Positions 25,171 to 34,867 of a stretch of DNA of 64,000 nt are shown here, one piece after another. Numbering within the stretch: the first letter of the stretch is position 1; every line of letters starts with the position of its first letter. The notes under the pieces were generated by a model. That model searched no databases. It saw only the letters and a program-made list of their open reading frames with translations, and was not told the DNA's origin. Position numbers and translations under genes: made by a program. The DNA is from Pogostemon cablin (taxonomy: Eukaryota; Streptophyta; Magnoliopsida; Lamiales; Lamiaceae), in contig CM042996.1 in the NCBI GenBank assembly GCA_023678885.1, forward strand, positions 6,196,602 to 6,260,601, given 5' to 3'.

Positions 25171-25762
25171 CACTCTAGTTCCTAACACATTTATGATGTA
25201 GGCATAGAGCTATGGCAATGCTTTCATAGGCTAGGGGGGATAACTCTTAATTAAGTAACTAAGCCCCAAGGCTAGCGAAGGAAAAGGAAGTTACATTAGG
25301 GCAACAACCTGTGTATGAACGAATCTATATATAATACCCAAAAGGGAGAGCACCTTTCTTTTCTTTGCAAGGATCGGTTGAGAAGCTAACTAGAAGAGTC
25401 TACTTTGATAGCTGTAGTGGTTAAAGGGCCTGCCTGCTGCTTCTGCTGGTCTTGTTGGAGCGGTGGCCTTTGCCTCTGACTCTGAGTGAGCGACTTAGTT
25501 TATTAGCAGGAACTAGGCAATCTGCATTCAAGCGGTTGGCGCAGAGGGAGGCAAAGAAGTAGTAGAAATGTTGAAGAGGATACAACCCGATCTTAGACTA
25601 TTTACTATGCGCATTGCGTGCTCGATCTAACAATCTTGGACAATTCTTTTGTTGAACTATCACTAAACTAAAAAAGAAAGAAGAGAAAGAACTGGGGGTT
25701 TGCTCCTACATAACGGATTGCTTACTTACCAAGCTATCCTGGCAAGCTCCTCCTGTTCGATT

Positions 25763-25912
25763 ATTATTCTTGGCTCGACTTATTATTATAAAAAAACTGA
25801 CTATCCAAATGAAAGACAATCTATTATCTACCCAAGAAGATAGAGAGTCTCACATATGAGAAAAGGTCACAAATAGAGTTGAACCAAGTAACATTGCAAA
25901 GGCATAATGATA
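25763..25912 (-). pseudogene. nad5: nad5 exon e, copy 2 (stop and frameshift)
   Basis: The last exon of complex I subunit nad5: YHYAFAMLLGSTLFVTFSHM, then a TGA at 25850-25852 in place of the conserved Trp, then DSLSSWVDNRLSFIWIVSFF. The T run near the end is one base short, as in copy 1, so the normal C terminus is lost. TGA from TGG is a G-to-A change that plant C-to-U editing cannot reverse. It lies directly after its intron domain V and in the correct order with exon d. Confidence 0.85.
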
Positions 25913-25938
25913 GTAAGGTCGGGATATCCCTGCCCTTT

Positions 25939-25972
25939 GAACTGGACATGAAGGTCCCCCCTCATCCGGCTC
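25939..25972 (-). ncRNA. Group II intron domain V (nad5 intron 4, copy 2)
   Basis: 34 bases that start GAGCCGGATG and end CATGTCCAGTTC on the minus strand, with the AGC triad kept. The two arms pair with a central bulge, as in other plant mitochondrial domain V hairpins. Confidence 0.75.
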
Positions 25973-26609
25973 TCTGCAGGGGAATCTCCACTCATTGCTT
26001 CCCCTAATATCCTCCCTTTACCACATCATGGGGGGTTTATAGGAGATCCCAGAGGCTCGCTCGGAAAGGCTGCTATACTATACCTCTTTACTATAGTCTA
26101 CTCTAGTAGTCACTAGATTTACTATAGTAATCCGTCTGACTGCTCTTGCCGAAATCATTACTCTTCATTCTCCCATGCTCTAGCAATTGCGTTCCCTAGA
26201 CCACTACCATGTAGTTAGGTAGGGACAATTAATTCGTAGTGACGGGAATGAATAGTGATCCCAATCAATAGTTAAGAATATAGTTTTCTCCCATTCTCTC
26301 ACTCAATAGATCTATATGGTCTGATATGGTAGAGTACAATACGAGCCGATGGAATGTAATGGGATAGATGGTAGAGGGTTACCTACGCCCAAAAGCGAAG
26401 ATTCACTTGTCCCCTTATCCATAGGGACCTCGTGGCATACAACCGAAATGACTCCCGCTAGATAGCCGCCCCTTTCTCACTTTTTACATCCTTGTGGACG
26501 GACGAAAGAAGGGAAGTTACAGAACGGGGCAGTGAAGGCTCACGAAATAGACAGCAAGCAGCAAGCAAGAGCTTCTCAGCCCCCTAACCTTAAAAAAGTG
26601 CTAGCGCTT

Positions 26610-26633
26610 AACTAATAGAATAGAATAGAATAG
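26610..26633 (+). repeat. AATAG microsatellite
   Basis: About four to five units of 'aatag' in tandem, within the 5' part of nad5 intron 4. Confidence 0.8.
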
Positions 26634-26931
26634 AACTAATAGATAGTAAATGGACTCTATTATCGAATCTAAAGATCTCAAAATGGAAGAAGGAGCTCTT
26701 TTGCCCGCCCCTATCTCTATCTCTGAAGGGGCGTAAGTATTTCACTCGCTAGGGGACGAGATTCATTCACTTGCATTCTTGCTAGCACTATAAAAAGCTC
26801 CGGTCTTAACGCCACTACTACTTCTGTGCAACCTTTCCTCGGGTTCGTAGAGTCGGGTTTCCCATTTACCCACAACGGAGGAGCCGCCCCCACCAGACAG
26901 GCGGCCACAGGTCATAACGTACTCTTCACAC

Positions 26932-27300
26932 AACAAATCCACTTTGAAGTTGACTTATTCGCTCGGCCAATCGTCGAAATATTTACGAGATACCATAAGG
27001 ACCCAATATCTCAATAGCACCTTTGTCTAAAACTTCGAATGAGACTTCATATCCGAAACACAATAACGATCTGACTAGAAAGTCATTCAAAACTTGATAG
27101 AAAAATCAGCGTTTATTGAACAAACTATAGAGTTGATTACAAAAAGTACTAGTTTTAAAGGCTTGTTGGAATTGATCCGCTATGGAATTTACATTATACG
27201 TAATAGAAGCACCTGAAGTACTAAACGGTTGGAGCAGCAATTTTTTGGTAGTATGAAGGGGGAATTAGCCCAAAAATTAGATGGGAGGGTTAAGACGCTA
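26932..27300 (-). pseudogene. nad5: nad5 exon d (deletion, frameshift, two stops)
   Basis: Minus-strand product of the penultimate nad5 exon. 'tttttgggctaattcccc' near 27255-27275 matches the NFWANS region, then about 25 bases are missing and the frame shifts into FSTSGASITYNVN. From there FNKR, NDFLVRS, FGYEVSFE, LDKGAIEILGPYGIS, RRLAERISQLQSGFV follow in order. TGA at 27106-27108 replaces a Trp codon and TAA at 26983-26985 replaces a Tyr codon. The block is followed at once by the GTGTGAAG start of intron 4. It is a clear pseudogene of a complex I subunit. Confidence 0.85.
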
Positions 27301-27334
27301 TCGGACGCCTAGGCGGCTGACTCAAGTACCCCCC

Positions 27335-27368
27335 GAACCACGTGAAATGGTCACCTATTACACGGCTC
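27335..27368 (-). ncRNA. Domain V of trans-spliced nad5 intron 3
   Basis: 34 bases beginning GAGCCGTGTA and ending CACGTGGTTC on the minus strand, about 35 bases upstream of nad5 exon d. In flowering plants exon d is joined in trans to the tiny exon c, so this is the 3' half of that broken intron. The AGC triad is intact although the exon behind it is dead. Confidence 0.75.
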
Positions 27369-27435
27369 ACTAACTCTTCCTGGGTGGGGGTACCTATTAT
27401 TCTATTCGTCAGCGGTCTGTTAATCCAAGTGAGTT

Positions 27436-28572
27436 CTAACTATCATTCTGGCCGTATTTATCAATGATAGTCCGAATCGCACTTCGGATTGGTAATTTGC
27501 CCTGGGTCTCACATTCCGCATTATAACAAGCTGGTGTCAACCAGACATTTTTTAGATATTTATTTAAATCTGGTTCGTTTTCTTTCCATGCCTCTTTGCT
27601 CCCAATTTGACTGATCAGAAGCTCTACTATTTGTGTTGGGGAAGGGAGACCCTCTATGTTGATCCCAGGATATTTCCTGGCTTCATTCCGAATGATCAGT
27701 TCTAGTAGGTCGGCTAAGTCCTGATTTTATTTTTTGACTTATAAGAGAACTTTCTCATTCACATAAAAAACTGCCTGTTCGGCTATCGACACGTTGAGAT
27801 CGAATGAAGGTTGCTTCATTGAACTCGAACTACTAACACTTTGATCGTTCCCTACGTATAGACTCAGGCTGTCTTCTATGAAAGAGAGGATACTTTCGAC
27901 ACAAGGAATGAGCATAAGCAGAAAAAAGAAAGAGGTCCTTTCAATCCCCAACCGAGCCGACTTAAGAATATGATACGAAAGATGGAGGCCCAAGATCAAG
28001 ATGTGAGAACAATGGATCAGCCAGAATAGCTTATAATCTAAGGAATGCAGAAGCAGAGCGCTTTAGTCACCGCGCAACCTGGCGTACCTTTTTCTTGGGG
28101 GGATCTGCACGCGCCTCCTGCATAAGGTGGTTTTGAACCAAATATGGCCCTTTTCCGCTTTAGTTACCTCAGGTTTCACCATACATGTCTGTTGAATATA
28201 ATCGAATCCCAGTCGAGCCAGCCCTTGGAGGCGATGCCCCAACAGAGAACTAAGAGTCCTCTTTTTTTAGCCAAACTACTTCTTTGACAGAAGGCAACTA
28301 GGTGATTCCCGAGTCCGAACATTCGCATACTTGTTTCATATTTAAGCCATGCATTAATACTGGCATCGAATAATGATACAGATACTTGATCAAACTTCTG
28401 GAGTCCGGTCCCGAGACGAGACAATGCTTTCGCCATAAATGAAAGCCGGTGGCAAAATAGCGCCATTTAAGGCATGTTCAAAGACCCCTTTAGAGTGATT
28501 CTCCAAGGGCCTTTTCTTTTTCTTTCGTAGATTTATGGCAATTTTTGAAGCTTTGAGAAAAAAGCCGCCCAC
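27436..28572 (-). pseudogene. Unassigned broken reading frames upstream of nad5 exon d
   Basis: Four open stretches on the minus strand follow each other: 28572-28390, 28466-28176, 27999-27739 and 27726-27436. The first two overlap in different frames; the last has no ATG at its head but a strongly protein-like product (PTQIVELLISQIGSKEAW in the middle). The third has a hydrophobic start and a Ser-rich stretch followed by SFDLNVSIAE. Together they look like one or two genes broken by frameshifts, ending about 70 bases before the domain V of nad5 intron 3. I do not recognise the family. They may be a conserved mitochondrial ORF co-located with nad5. Confidence 0.35.
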
Positions 28573-31500
28573 GTATTTTATAGCAGAGGGGGAAGTAGGA
28601 GGTGAGAACTATTGAATAGCAGCAGCCGTCTACCACCTCTTTCGAAGGCCCATATTAATATATCGAAATCACGCGATAGCCTACCTATGGTGATTCTCTG
28701 AGGGTCGAAACAAGTATTTTTGTGTACAGGCATTGCCCTTGTAGAGCTTCTAGAGTGAAGGATTCAACCCCTTTTACAGTAACTAAAAGATTGGAGCTGA
28801 TACATCCACTCTTAGAATTTCCGTATGTAGAGATCAGCCGGAGTAGCGTATGCGGAGAGGGGTCCCCTAAATGCTTAAGAAAGAGAATCCCATTTGAAGA
28901 TCTCTAGGCATATAGGAAGCTTCTGCAGTTGGAGATTCAATTCCTGGGCAAAGGGATAGGTTTCGGGGGAATAAATATGGTACATGACCATAAACGAAGG
29001 GAATACCAGTCCAAAGGGTAGGTCTCCACTGGCTAGGCCAAAGTCCTATTTATCATTTCGCTTGATTATCCCCTTTTCTATATCCAAATCGTGCTAAAAT
29101 CTAGGCTTGTGAGTGATTGGCCACTTGAGGCTAAAAAGTTTATCTATACGTTGTTCGCTTTGGGGCTGCTACGGTACGGGTTTTCCCATTTTCTGATTCC
29201 CTGTTGTAGAAGGAAAAGCCCTTTGTAAATAGTCAATAGAAAGCCTTTGAAAGATAGGGGTCAAAGCCCAAATACAGGGTTCCAAGGGGAATACCCTTTT
29301 CTTGTTTCCAAGGCGACTTTGATGTATCGACTAAACACTAACCGGGGACTCTTTGAAGGAAAAAGAGAGTTTGATCGACCTTACCAATACCAATAAAAGG
29401 GGACTCATCAAAGTCTTTCTTTCCTCTACAAAGACTACGGGGAAAAAATCTTAGTTCGAAAGCGCCTCGTAGACCCTACTTTGCTTTTCAGCTCCAAAGC
29501 TCACTTTTCTCTATCTAATTTTCCTTCTCTCTGTAAAATGAGAAGGAGGGGAGAAATCTATGTCTCTTTTTAGCCTCTCTTTCGGCAATCCATAACACCG
29601 GACCTTCTGCATGCATGAGGAAGTCTCATCATTTTAGGCGGTTCTGAAGTGTGCAGCTAAGGCATGGTACGCACGAGAAAGGAATGGCGAAAGGTATGCT
29701 TCTAACCCCTGATCGAAGGAATAGCCGAGTTGACCGATCGATGAAAGGAATGATAGTAGCTAATGTATCCGTACATAAACATGGATAGAGCCAAGGGAGA
29801 GACCAAGGGCAGACTTCATGTTAGAACATGGAGTAGAAGCCACTTGTCCGATTTCAATGTCAGTTTATGAATGGAAATTCTATTTCATCCAATTTGACGG
29901 GGTCGATCTTCCCTACTAGTTTACGGGTAGGGGCTCTTTCGTTGCCTTACTTAAGTAGAGCTGTGCACTACCACCAAAGGCGGGCTAGCACGTGTCAGGT
30001 GATGACGACGCCATAGTACTTCGATCATCAGTGGCTATCTGCAGGAAGGTCGTGAGCTCCTCGATTAGAATCCAATCTTTTAAACAAAGGGATCATAAAA
30101 CAAACCTATTACAGTCATAGATGATTTTCTCCCTTCCTTCCAAAGGGAAGGGACGCCGGGCTAATATCGCTAAAAGCTTACTGGATAGGCAGTTTCATAT
30201 ATTCTTCTTTCTAATATCTGGCCTAGGAACTTCTTCATACTAAAGAAAATGAATAACCATCTTACTCAGGAAATCAACGAAGGCAGGAAGCCAGTACCAG
30301 GTATAAGGGGACATGCCTCCCTTTAGCAAGTCCAACGATAAGAAACCTATTACTCTAACTGACTCTAAGTAGGAATTTCGACTAGAAAGCAAAGATGACC
30401 CAAGGAAGGAAAAGAACCAAACAAAGTTAGCATCGAAGAGAAGTTCTTGATTTCCAAAGTTCTTATCTTGTAAGATTTCTTGTTGTCAAGTGGACTGCAA
30501 TTCCGTGGCGTAGAGGTGAAAGAGTCAAGTAGCAGCTTCCCCTGTTTATTGCTCTCCCGTTTGAATACGAAATCCGAAAGTCACTAATTTCAGTATCAGA
30601 AAGAAAATATCCTTCTTTCTACCAAATGTGGCTCGGCGAACTAGACTAGAAGAGGAATCGAATCCTGTAATCCTGGGTAGAGGAAATGGGACTAGAAGAG
30701 GGAACACAATCTCATACATTAGTTGGTGTAGCCGAAGAAGAGGATCTCCCTTTTTTTGGACCCATTGATCACTTTCTGGATTGACCTAGCTTTAACTGAC
30801 TTTAAAAGTAGTTGAATCTTAAAATAAAAGGGCCAAATAAAGTTGGAAACTCATTTATTAATACACCTGGATGCAAGATTCCTGTGTGCCACATCCCCAT
30901 TAAAATATTACCCAATTTAAGTAGGAAGACCAGTAAGCTCCATCTAACAACATGACGACCTGAACTAGAGGGACTAAGTTTAGTAAGATACAGGGACGAC
31001 CCAAGAGATAAGATATTAGTAAGAATAAAAAGAGAATAAATAGACTCCAATGCTCGGATAGTCCCTTTTAATTAATGCGTAAGCACAATCTTATAACGGT
31101 AAACAATATGAAAGATGAAACTCTCTATTCTATAATAAAGTCACATCTGGGAAAGAGGGCAATCTTCATCCCCTCTTTTGAGTGCTTTAACAGGACTTCT
31201 GAACGACCCCTCAGGTTTGGAAGATATGACAGGGCCTGCGGAAGCACTACAAAGGGCAGGAGTGGACCAAGAGCCAAAGCGCAATAGTTCTACCAAACTT
31301 TGTCTATTGGGCCTGTAAGATCGTTAGCTTGTTAGCTTATTAGAAAGTCAAACAACTGGCTATGCCACTCCAGGAGATGAAAATACAACTCTATCTTTCA
31401 ATTCTTTAGAAACTGGAGTTAGCACTACAACTCAATTAGATGGGCTTTCAACAAGAGTAACTTACCTTAAGACTCCAAATGGTCAAACCCCGCAGAAACA

Positions 31501-31593
31501 ATCTTGATTGTCTCGTATCCATATCCTCAAAAACTCCTAGACCTACAATCCAACCACATCTAGACTTAGCGCTTGTTTCAAAAGAATTCAAAG
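28573..31593. other. No recognisable gene
   Basis: Apart from the low-confidence ORF at 30802-31050, no product is recognisable. A plus-strand frame at 31339-31509 is open for 56 codons just before the plastid rpoC1 fragment and has a Thr/Ser-rich product that I cannot assign. Confidence 0.4.
30802..31050 (-). CDS. Unassigned hydrophobic ORF of 82 codons
   Basis: An ATG-started frame. The product has two hydrophobic stretches (YSLFILTNILSLGSSLYL near residues 5-22 and VRWSLLVFLLKLGNILMGM near 35-53), which could be membrane helices. No family is recognised and no neighbour suggests a role. It may be a chimeric mitochondrial ORF or chance. Confidence 0.25.
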   Translation of the reverse strand: MESIYSLFILTNILSLGSSLYLTKLSPSSSGRHVVRWSLLVFLLKLGNILMGMWHTGILHPGVLINEFPTLFGPFILRFNYF

Positions 31594-32270
31594 CGCGAAA
31601 TAGCAATAGAGCTTTTCCAGACATTCCAACACATTTTAGTGGAGGGGTGCAATATTTGTTTACATCCCTTAGTTTGTAAGAGATTCAATGCAGATTTTGA
31701 CGGGGATCAAATGGCTGTTCATGTACCCCTACATTTGGAGGCTCAAGCGGAGGCACGTTTACTTATGTTTTCTCATATGAATCTTTTGTCTCCAGCGATT
31801 GGAGATCTCATTTATGTACCAACTCAAGATATGCTTATTGGACTCTTTGTATTAATGAGCGGGAATCCTCGAGGTATTTGTATAAATAGGTATAATCCAT
31901 GGAATCGCAAAAACTGGCAAAATAAAAGAAGTGACAATAATAAATATAAGTATACAAAAGAACCCTTTTTTTCGAATTCCTATTATGCAATTGGAGCTTA
32001 TCGGCAGAAATGAACTAATTTAGATAGTCCTTTGTGGCTTCGGTGGCGACTAGATCAACGGGTTATTGATTCAAGATAAACTCCAATCGAAGTTCACTAC
32101 GAATCTTTAGGCAATTATTATGAGATTTATGGACACTATCTAATAGTAAGAAGTATAAAAAAATAAATTCTTTTTCTATACATTCGAACCGCTGTTGGGC
32201 ATATTTCTCTTTATCGAGAAATCGAAGAAGCCATACAGGGGTTTTCCCAGGCCTGTTCGTATGGTACCAA
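31594..32270 (+). pseudogene. rpoC1: Plastid rpoC1 exon 2, 3' fragment
   Basis: The product is the beta-prime subunit of plastid-encoded RNA polymerase. REIAIELFQTF is joined by an internal deletion of about 45 codons to LVEG then ICLHPLVC and FNADFDGDQMAVHVPL, the Mg-binding catalytic motif NADFDGDQ, followed by the C-terminal part to AIQGFSQACSYGT. TGA at 32010 and TAA codons near 32077 and 32164 interrupt it. The promoter, exon 1 and intron are absent here; the start of rpoC1 lies separately at 45023. It is plastid DNA moved to this genome, not functional. Confidence 0.92.
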
Positions 32271-32424
32271 CCAGGCTAAGGAATTCTACGATACTAGTAG
32301 GAATTCAGATCTCTTCACTTCAACTAAGCACATAGTTCCGGAATTTCTACGCGAATCAAGATCGAGAAGGGGGAGTTTTGCAACCACTGACTCAAACCCA
32401 TTGTCAAATCGTACTCAGCAAAAT

Positions 32425-33340
32425 ATGGAGGTACTTATGGCAGAACGGGCCAATCTGGTATTTCACAATAAAGTGATAGACGGAACTGCCATGAAACGAC
32501 TTATTAGTAGATTAATAGATCACTTCGGAATGGCATATACATCACACATCCTGGATCAAGTAAAGACTTTAGGTTTTCAACAAGCTACTGCTACATCCAT
32601 TTCATTAGGAATTGATGATCTCTTAACAATACCCTCGAAGAAATGGCTAGTTCAAGATGCGGAAAAACAAAGTTTGATTTTGAAAAAACACCACCATTAT
32701 GGGAATGTCCACGTGGTAGAAAAATTACGCCAATCCATTGAAATATGGTATGCCACAAGTGAATATTTGCGACAAGAAATGCATCCTAATTTTAGGATAA
32801 CTGACCCCCTTAATCCAGTACATATAATGTCTTTTTTGGGAGCTAGAGGAAATGCATCTCAGGTACATCAATTAGTAGGTATGAGAGGATTAATGTCGGA
32901 CCCTCAAGGACAAATGATTGATTTACCTATTCAAAGCAATTTACGCGAAGGGCTTTCTTTACAGAATATATAATTTCTTGCTACGGAGCCCATAAAGGCA
33001 TTGTGGATACTGCTGTACGAACATCAGATGCTGGATATCTCATGCGCAGACTTGTTGAAGTAGTTCTACACATTCTTGTATGCCGAACAGATTGTGGCAC
33101 CACTAGTGATATTTCTGTGAGTCCTTGGAAAGCTGCCAGAAAGGATTTTATCCAAACATGAATTGGTCGTGTATTAGCCGATGATATATATATGGCCACA
33201 CACTGTATTGCCACTAGAAATCAAGACATTGGGATTTGACTTGTAAATCAATTCATAACCTTTCGAGCACAACCTATAGCTATTCGAACTCCTTTTACTT
33301 GTAGGAGTGCATCTTGGATCTATCGATTATGTTATGACCG
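32425..33340 (+). pseudogene. rpoC2: Plastid rpoC2, 5' fragment
   Basis: The frame starts at ATG (MEVLMAERANLVFHNKVIDG) and runs intact for about 178 codons through DHFGMAYTSHILDQVKTLGF and FRITDPLNPVHIMSFLGARG to SNLREGLSL. A one-base deletion near 32965 then shifts the frame, and the plastid match continues with stops through the TAVRTSDAGYL region to about 33340. Native rpoC2 is well over 1,300 codons, so about a fifth remains. The spacing from rpoC1 matches the plastid operon. Confidence 0.93.
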
Positions 33341-33603
33341 GAGTCAATTCCTTCTATGATCAACTATCCAACCCTCGTTCTGGTGAAAGCCCAAGCTTAC
33401 CCTTCTTTTGAATAGTATTCCACGTAGGAAGGAGGTCAATATGCTGTCGAAGTTGAGAACTAAAACTCAAGAGCTGACCTCCTCGCTAGTGCACAGGTTA
33501 TACGGGTTGGTTTCCAGTTTGCTTTATTGCCTATAGTAAAGGTTAAAATGCAAGGACTGGGTTCACATGCATTGTAGTGCTTCCTTTTCGGTATTACAAA
33601 AGT
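33341..33603. other. Unassigned spacer between two plastid blocks
   Basis: I see neither rpoC2 nor rrn23 sequence here and no gene. It separates two plastid insertions of opposite orientation that come from distant parts of the plastid genome. Confidence 0.4.
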
Positions 33604-33963
33604 TCGCTTTGGGCTAATGGACTTTCGCCATCTAGGGTGCTGCATTTATGCCGCTTCGCCTAGCAGCACGATGTTTGTATTGCTCCCACAACCCCGATTT
33701 CACGATTTAGGCTGCTCCCATTTTGCTTGCCGCTACTGCGGGAATCGCTTTTGCTTTCTTTTCCTCTGGCTACTAAGATGTTTCAGTTCGCCAGGTTGTC
33801 TCTTGCCTACCCATGGATTGAACAACAGTTTGAAAGGTTGCCCTATTCGGGAATCTCTGGATCTATGCTTATTTTCAACTCCCCGAAGCATTTCGTCGAT
33901 TACTACGCCATTCCTCGTCTCTGGGTGCCTAGGTATCCACCGTAAGCCTTTCCTTGTTTGAAC
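33604..33963 (-). rRNA. rrn23: Plastid 23S rRNA, 5' fragment
   Basis: The minus strand from 33963 reads as the start of plastid 23S rRNA: 'aggcttacggtggataccta', then 'gatccagagattcccgaata', 'gagacaacctggcgaactga' and 'agcagcctaaa', ending in 'accctagatggcgaaagtcc' near 33610. About 350 of roughly 2,800 bases are kept, with scattered substitutions and small losses. It follows the trnA intron in the native plastid order. It is a non-functional plastid insertion. Confidence 0.92.
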
Positions 33964-34143
33964 CTCGCCCTTATTGCCCTTATCAAAATCTTACAAATTT
34001 AAAACTAAATAAGGCTATGCCATCCTAAGGTGCTGCTAAATGGATGGATCTTATCAACGTCCATGAATGAGAAATTATAGATCGAACCGCCGAATTGGAA
34101 AAATTCGGTGCTATCATATAGCTTTGTATTGGCTAAGTTCATG
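33964..34143 (-). other. Plastid trnA-rrn23 spacer
   Basis: Minus-strand sequence 'atgaacttagccaatacaaa' followed by the 'ggacgttgataagatccatc' block matches the plastid spacer between trnA-UGC and rrn23. About 30 extra bases lie close to the rrn23 start (near 33980-34010). The trnA 3' exon that should precede it is missing. Confidence 0.75.
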
Positions 34144-34833
34144 CCCCCGACTGATTCTACCATATAGGCTAACGATAGATAATAACCCACTCTGAACACA
34201 GCTTACAACTTTCATCGTACTGTGCTCTCCAAAGAGCAACTCTTCTCAAAATCTCATTCAAAGCAAAAGGTGCTGAGTTGGAATCCCATTCTAACTCAGG
34301 ATTCTTGTGGTTCTGGAGGTTCCAGCTACAAGAAAACCAGGAACGGAGAGCCCCTCTTTTTTCGCCCGACTCTTTGGTCTTAAGAACGCTAGTTTTAAGA
34401 ATGAGTGATTGCCCTTCTCCGACCCTTACTGCCCAAACTGAGAACGAACAGCTAATGCGTTCCACTTATTGAACAGGGTTCTATGGTTGGTCCGTGACCC
34501 CTGGATACCGAATGCGCCCTTGGGGTGATCTCGTAGTTCCTACGGGGTGAAGATGATGGGGTCGGTCCATGGATTTTCCTTCATTTTCTTTTGCCGCATT
34601 TCGCTCAAAGGGTTGAAGGGAGATAGTACATCAAGCTGTTCGCAAGGGCCAACTTGATCCTCTTCCCCAGGGATCTCAGATGAGGGACCCTGGGGAAGCC
34701 ACCGACTCCAACGACTGTCCATGTATGATCCATACTAGATCTTACCAACTGCCCATCCTACCTCCTCTACGTTCTTGACAGCCCATCTTTGTCTCAGTAG
34801 AGTCTTTCAGTGGCATGTTTCGGTCCTCTTCCC
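34144..34833 (-). other. trnA-UGC: Plastid trnA-UGC intron, partial
   Basis: About 690 bases of the group II intron of plastid tRNA-Ala, read on the minus strand from 'agtaatggggaagaggaccg' at 34833 to 'gtagaatcagtcggggg' at 34144. The domain V hairpin (34194-34227, GAGCACAGTA to GCTGTGTTC) is present. The tRNA 5' exon lies beyond the left limit of the transfer and is absent. The 3' exon, which carries the T arm, has been deleted so that the intron end abuts the spacer. No tRNA can be made. Confidence 0.88.
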
Positions 34834-34838
34834 CATTA

Positions 34839-34867
34839 CTCTATTAATAAGGAAATTCCCTGGTGTT
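34839..34867 (+). repeat. Dispersed 29-base motif at the end of the plastid block
   Basis: Identical to 25142-25170. It begins exactly where plastid trnA intron sequence stops, so it marks the junction. Confidence 0.7.

Larger units (their letters stand above)
22348..25260. other. No recognisable gene
   Basis: Several short open stretches lie here without recognisable products. One, 23604-23831 on the plus strand, is open for 75 codons without an ATG at its head and has protein-like composition (RAWNQAIQAALDERFGHSRW in the middle); I cannot assign it. Bases 25142-25170 are repeated at 34839-34867. Confidence 0.4.
25261..26561. repeat. Repeat A, copy 2 (about 1.3 kb, direct)
   Basis: Matches 7175-8474. 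This copy is still joined to the rest of nad5 (intron 4 5' part and exon d to its right), so it is the more ancestral arrangement. A further shared piece (25125-25154 with 7147-7176) lies to its left, separated here by a 106-base insertion that copy 1 lacks. Confidence 0.9.
25913..26931 (-). other. nad5: nad5 intron 4 (group II, cis)
   Basis: The roughly 1.0 kb between exon d and exon e begins GTGTGAAG, close to the group II 5' consensus, and ends with a domain V (25939-25972) and a short domain VI region before TATCATTATG. The length fits the usual size of this intron in flowering plants. No maturase frame is seen. The 3' 650 bases are duplicated in repeat A copy 1. Confidence 0.7.

Noticed and set aside
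30490..30530. 'ccgtggcgtagaggtgaaag' as a 16S rRNA piece
   Set aside because: It recalls a conserved small-subunit stretch, but only about 15 bases agree and the flanks do not.
33617..33961. Plus-strand open frames of 114 and 72 codons
   Set aside because: They lie antisense to the plastid 23S rRNA fragment; their open reading is a by-product of the rRNA sequence.
34169..34722. Open frames on both strands within 34169-34722
   Set aside because: The sequence is the plastid trnA-UGC intron, which does not code for protein.
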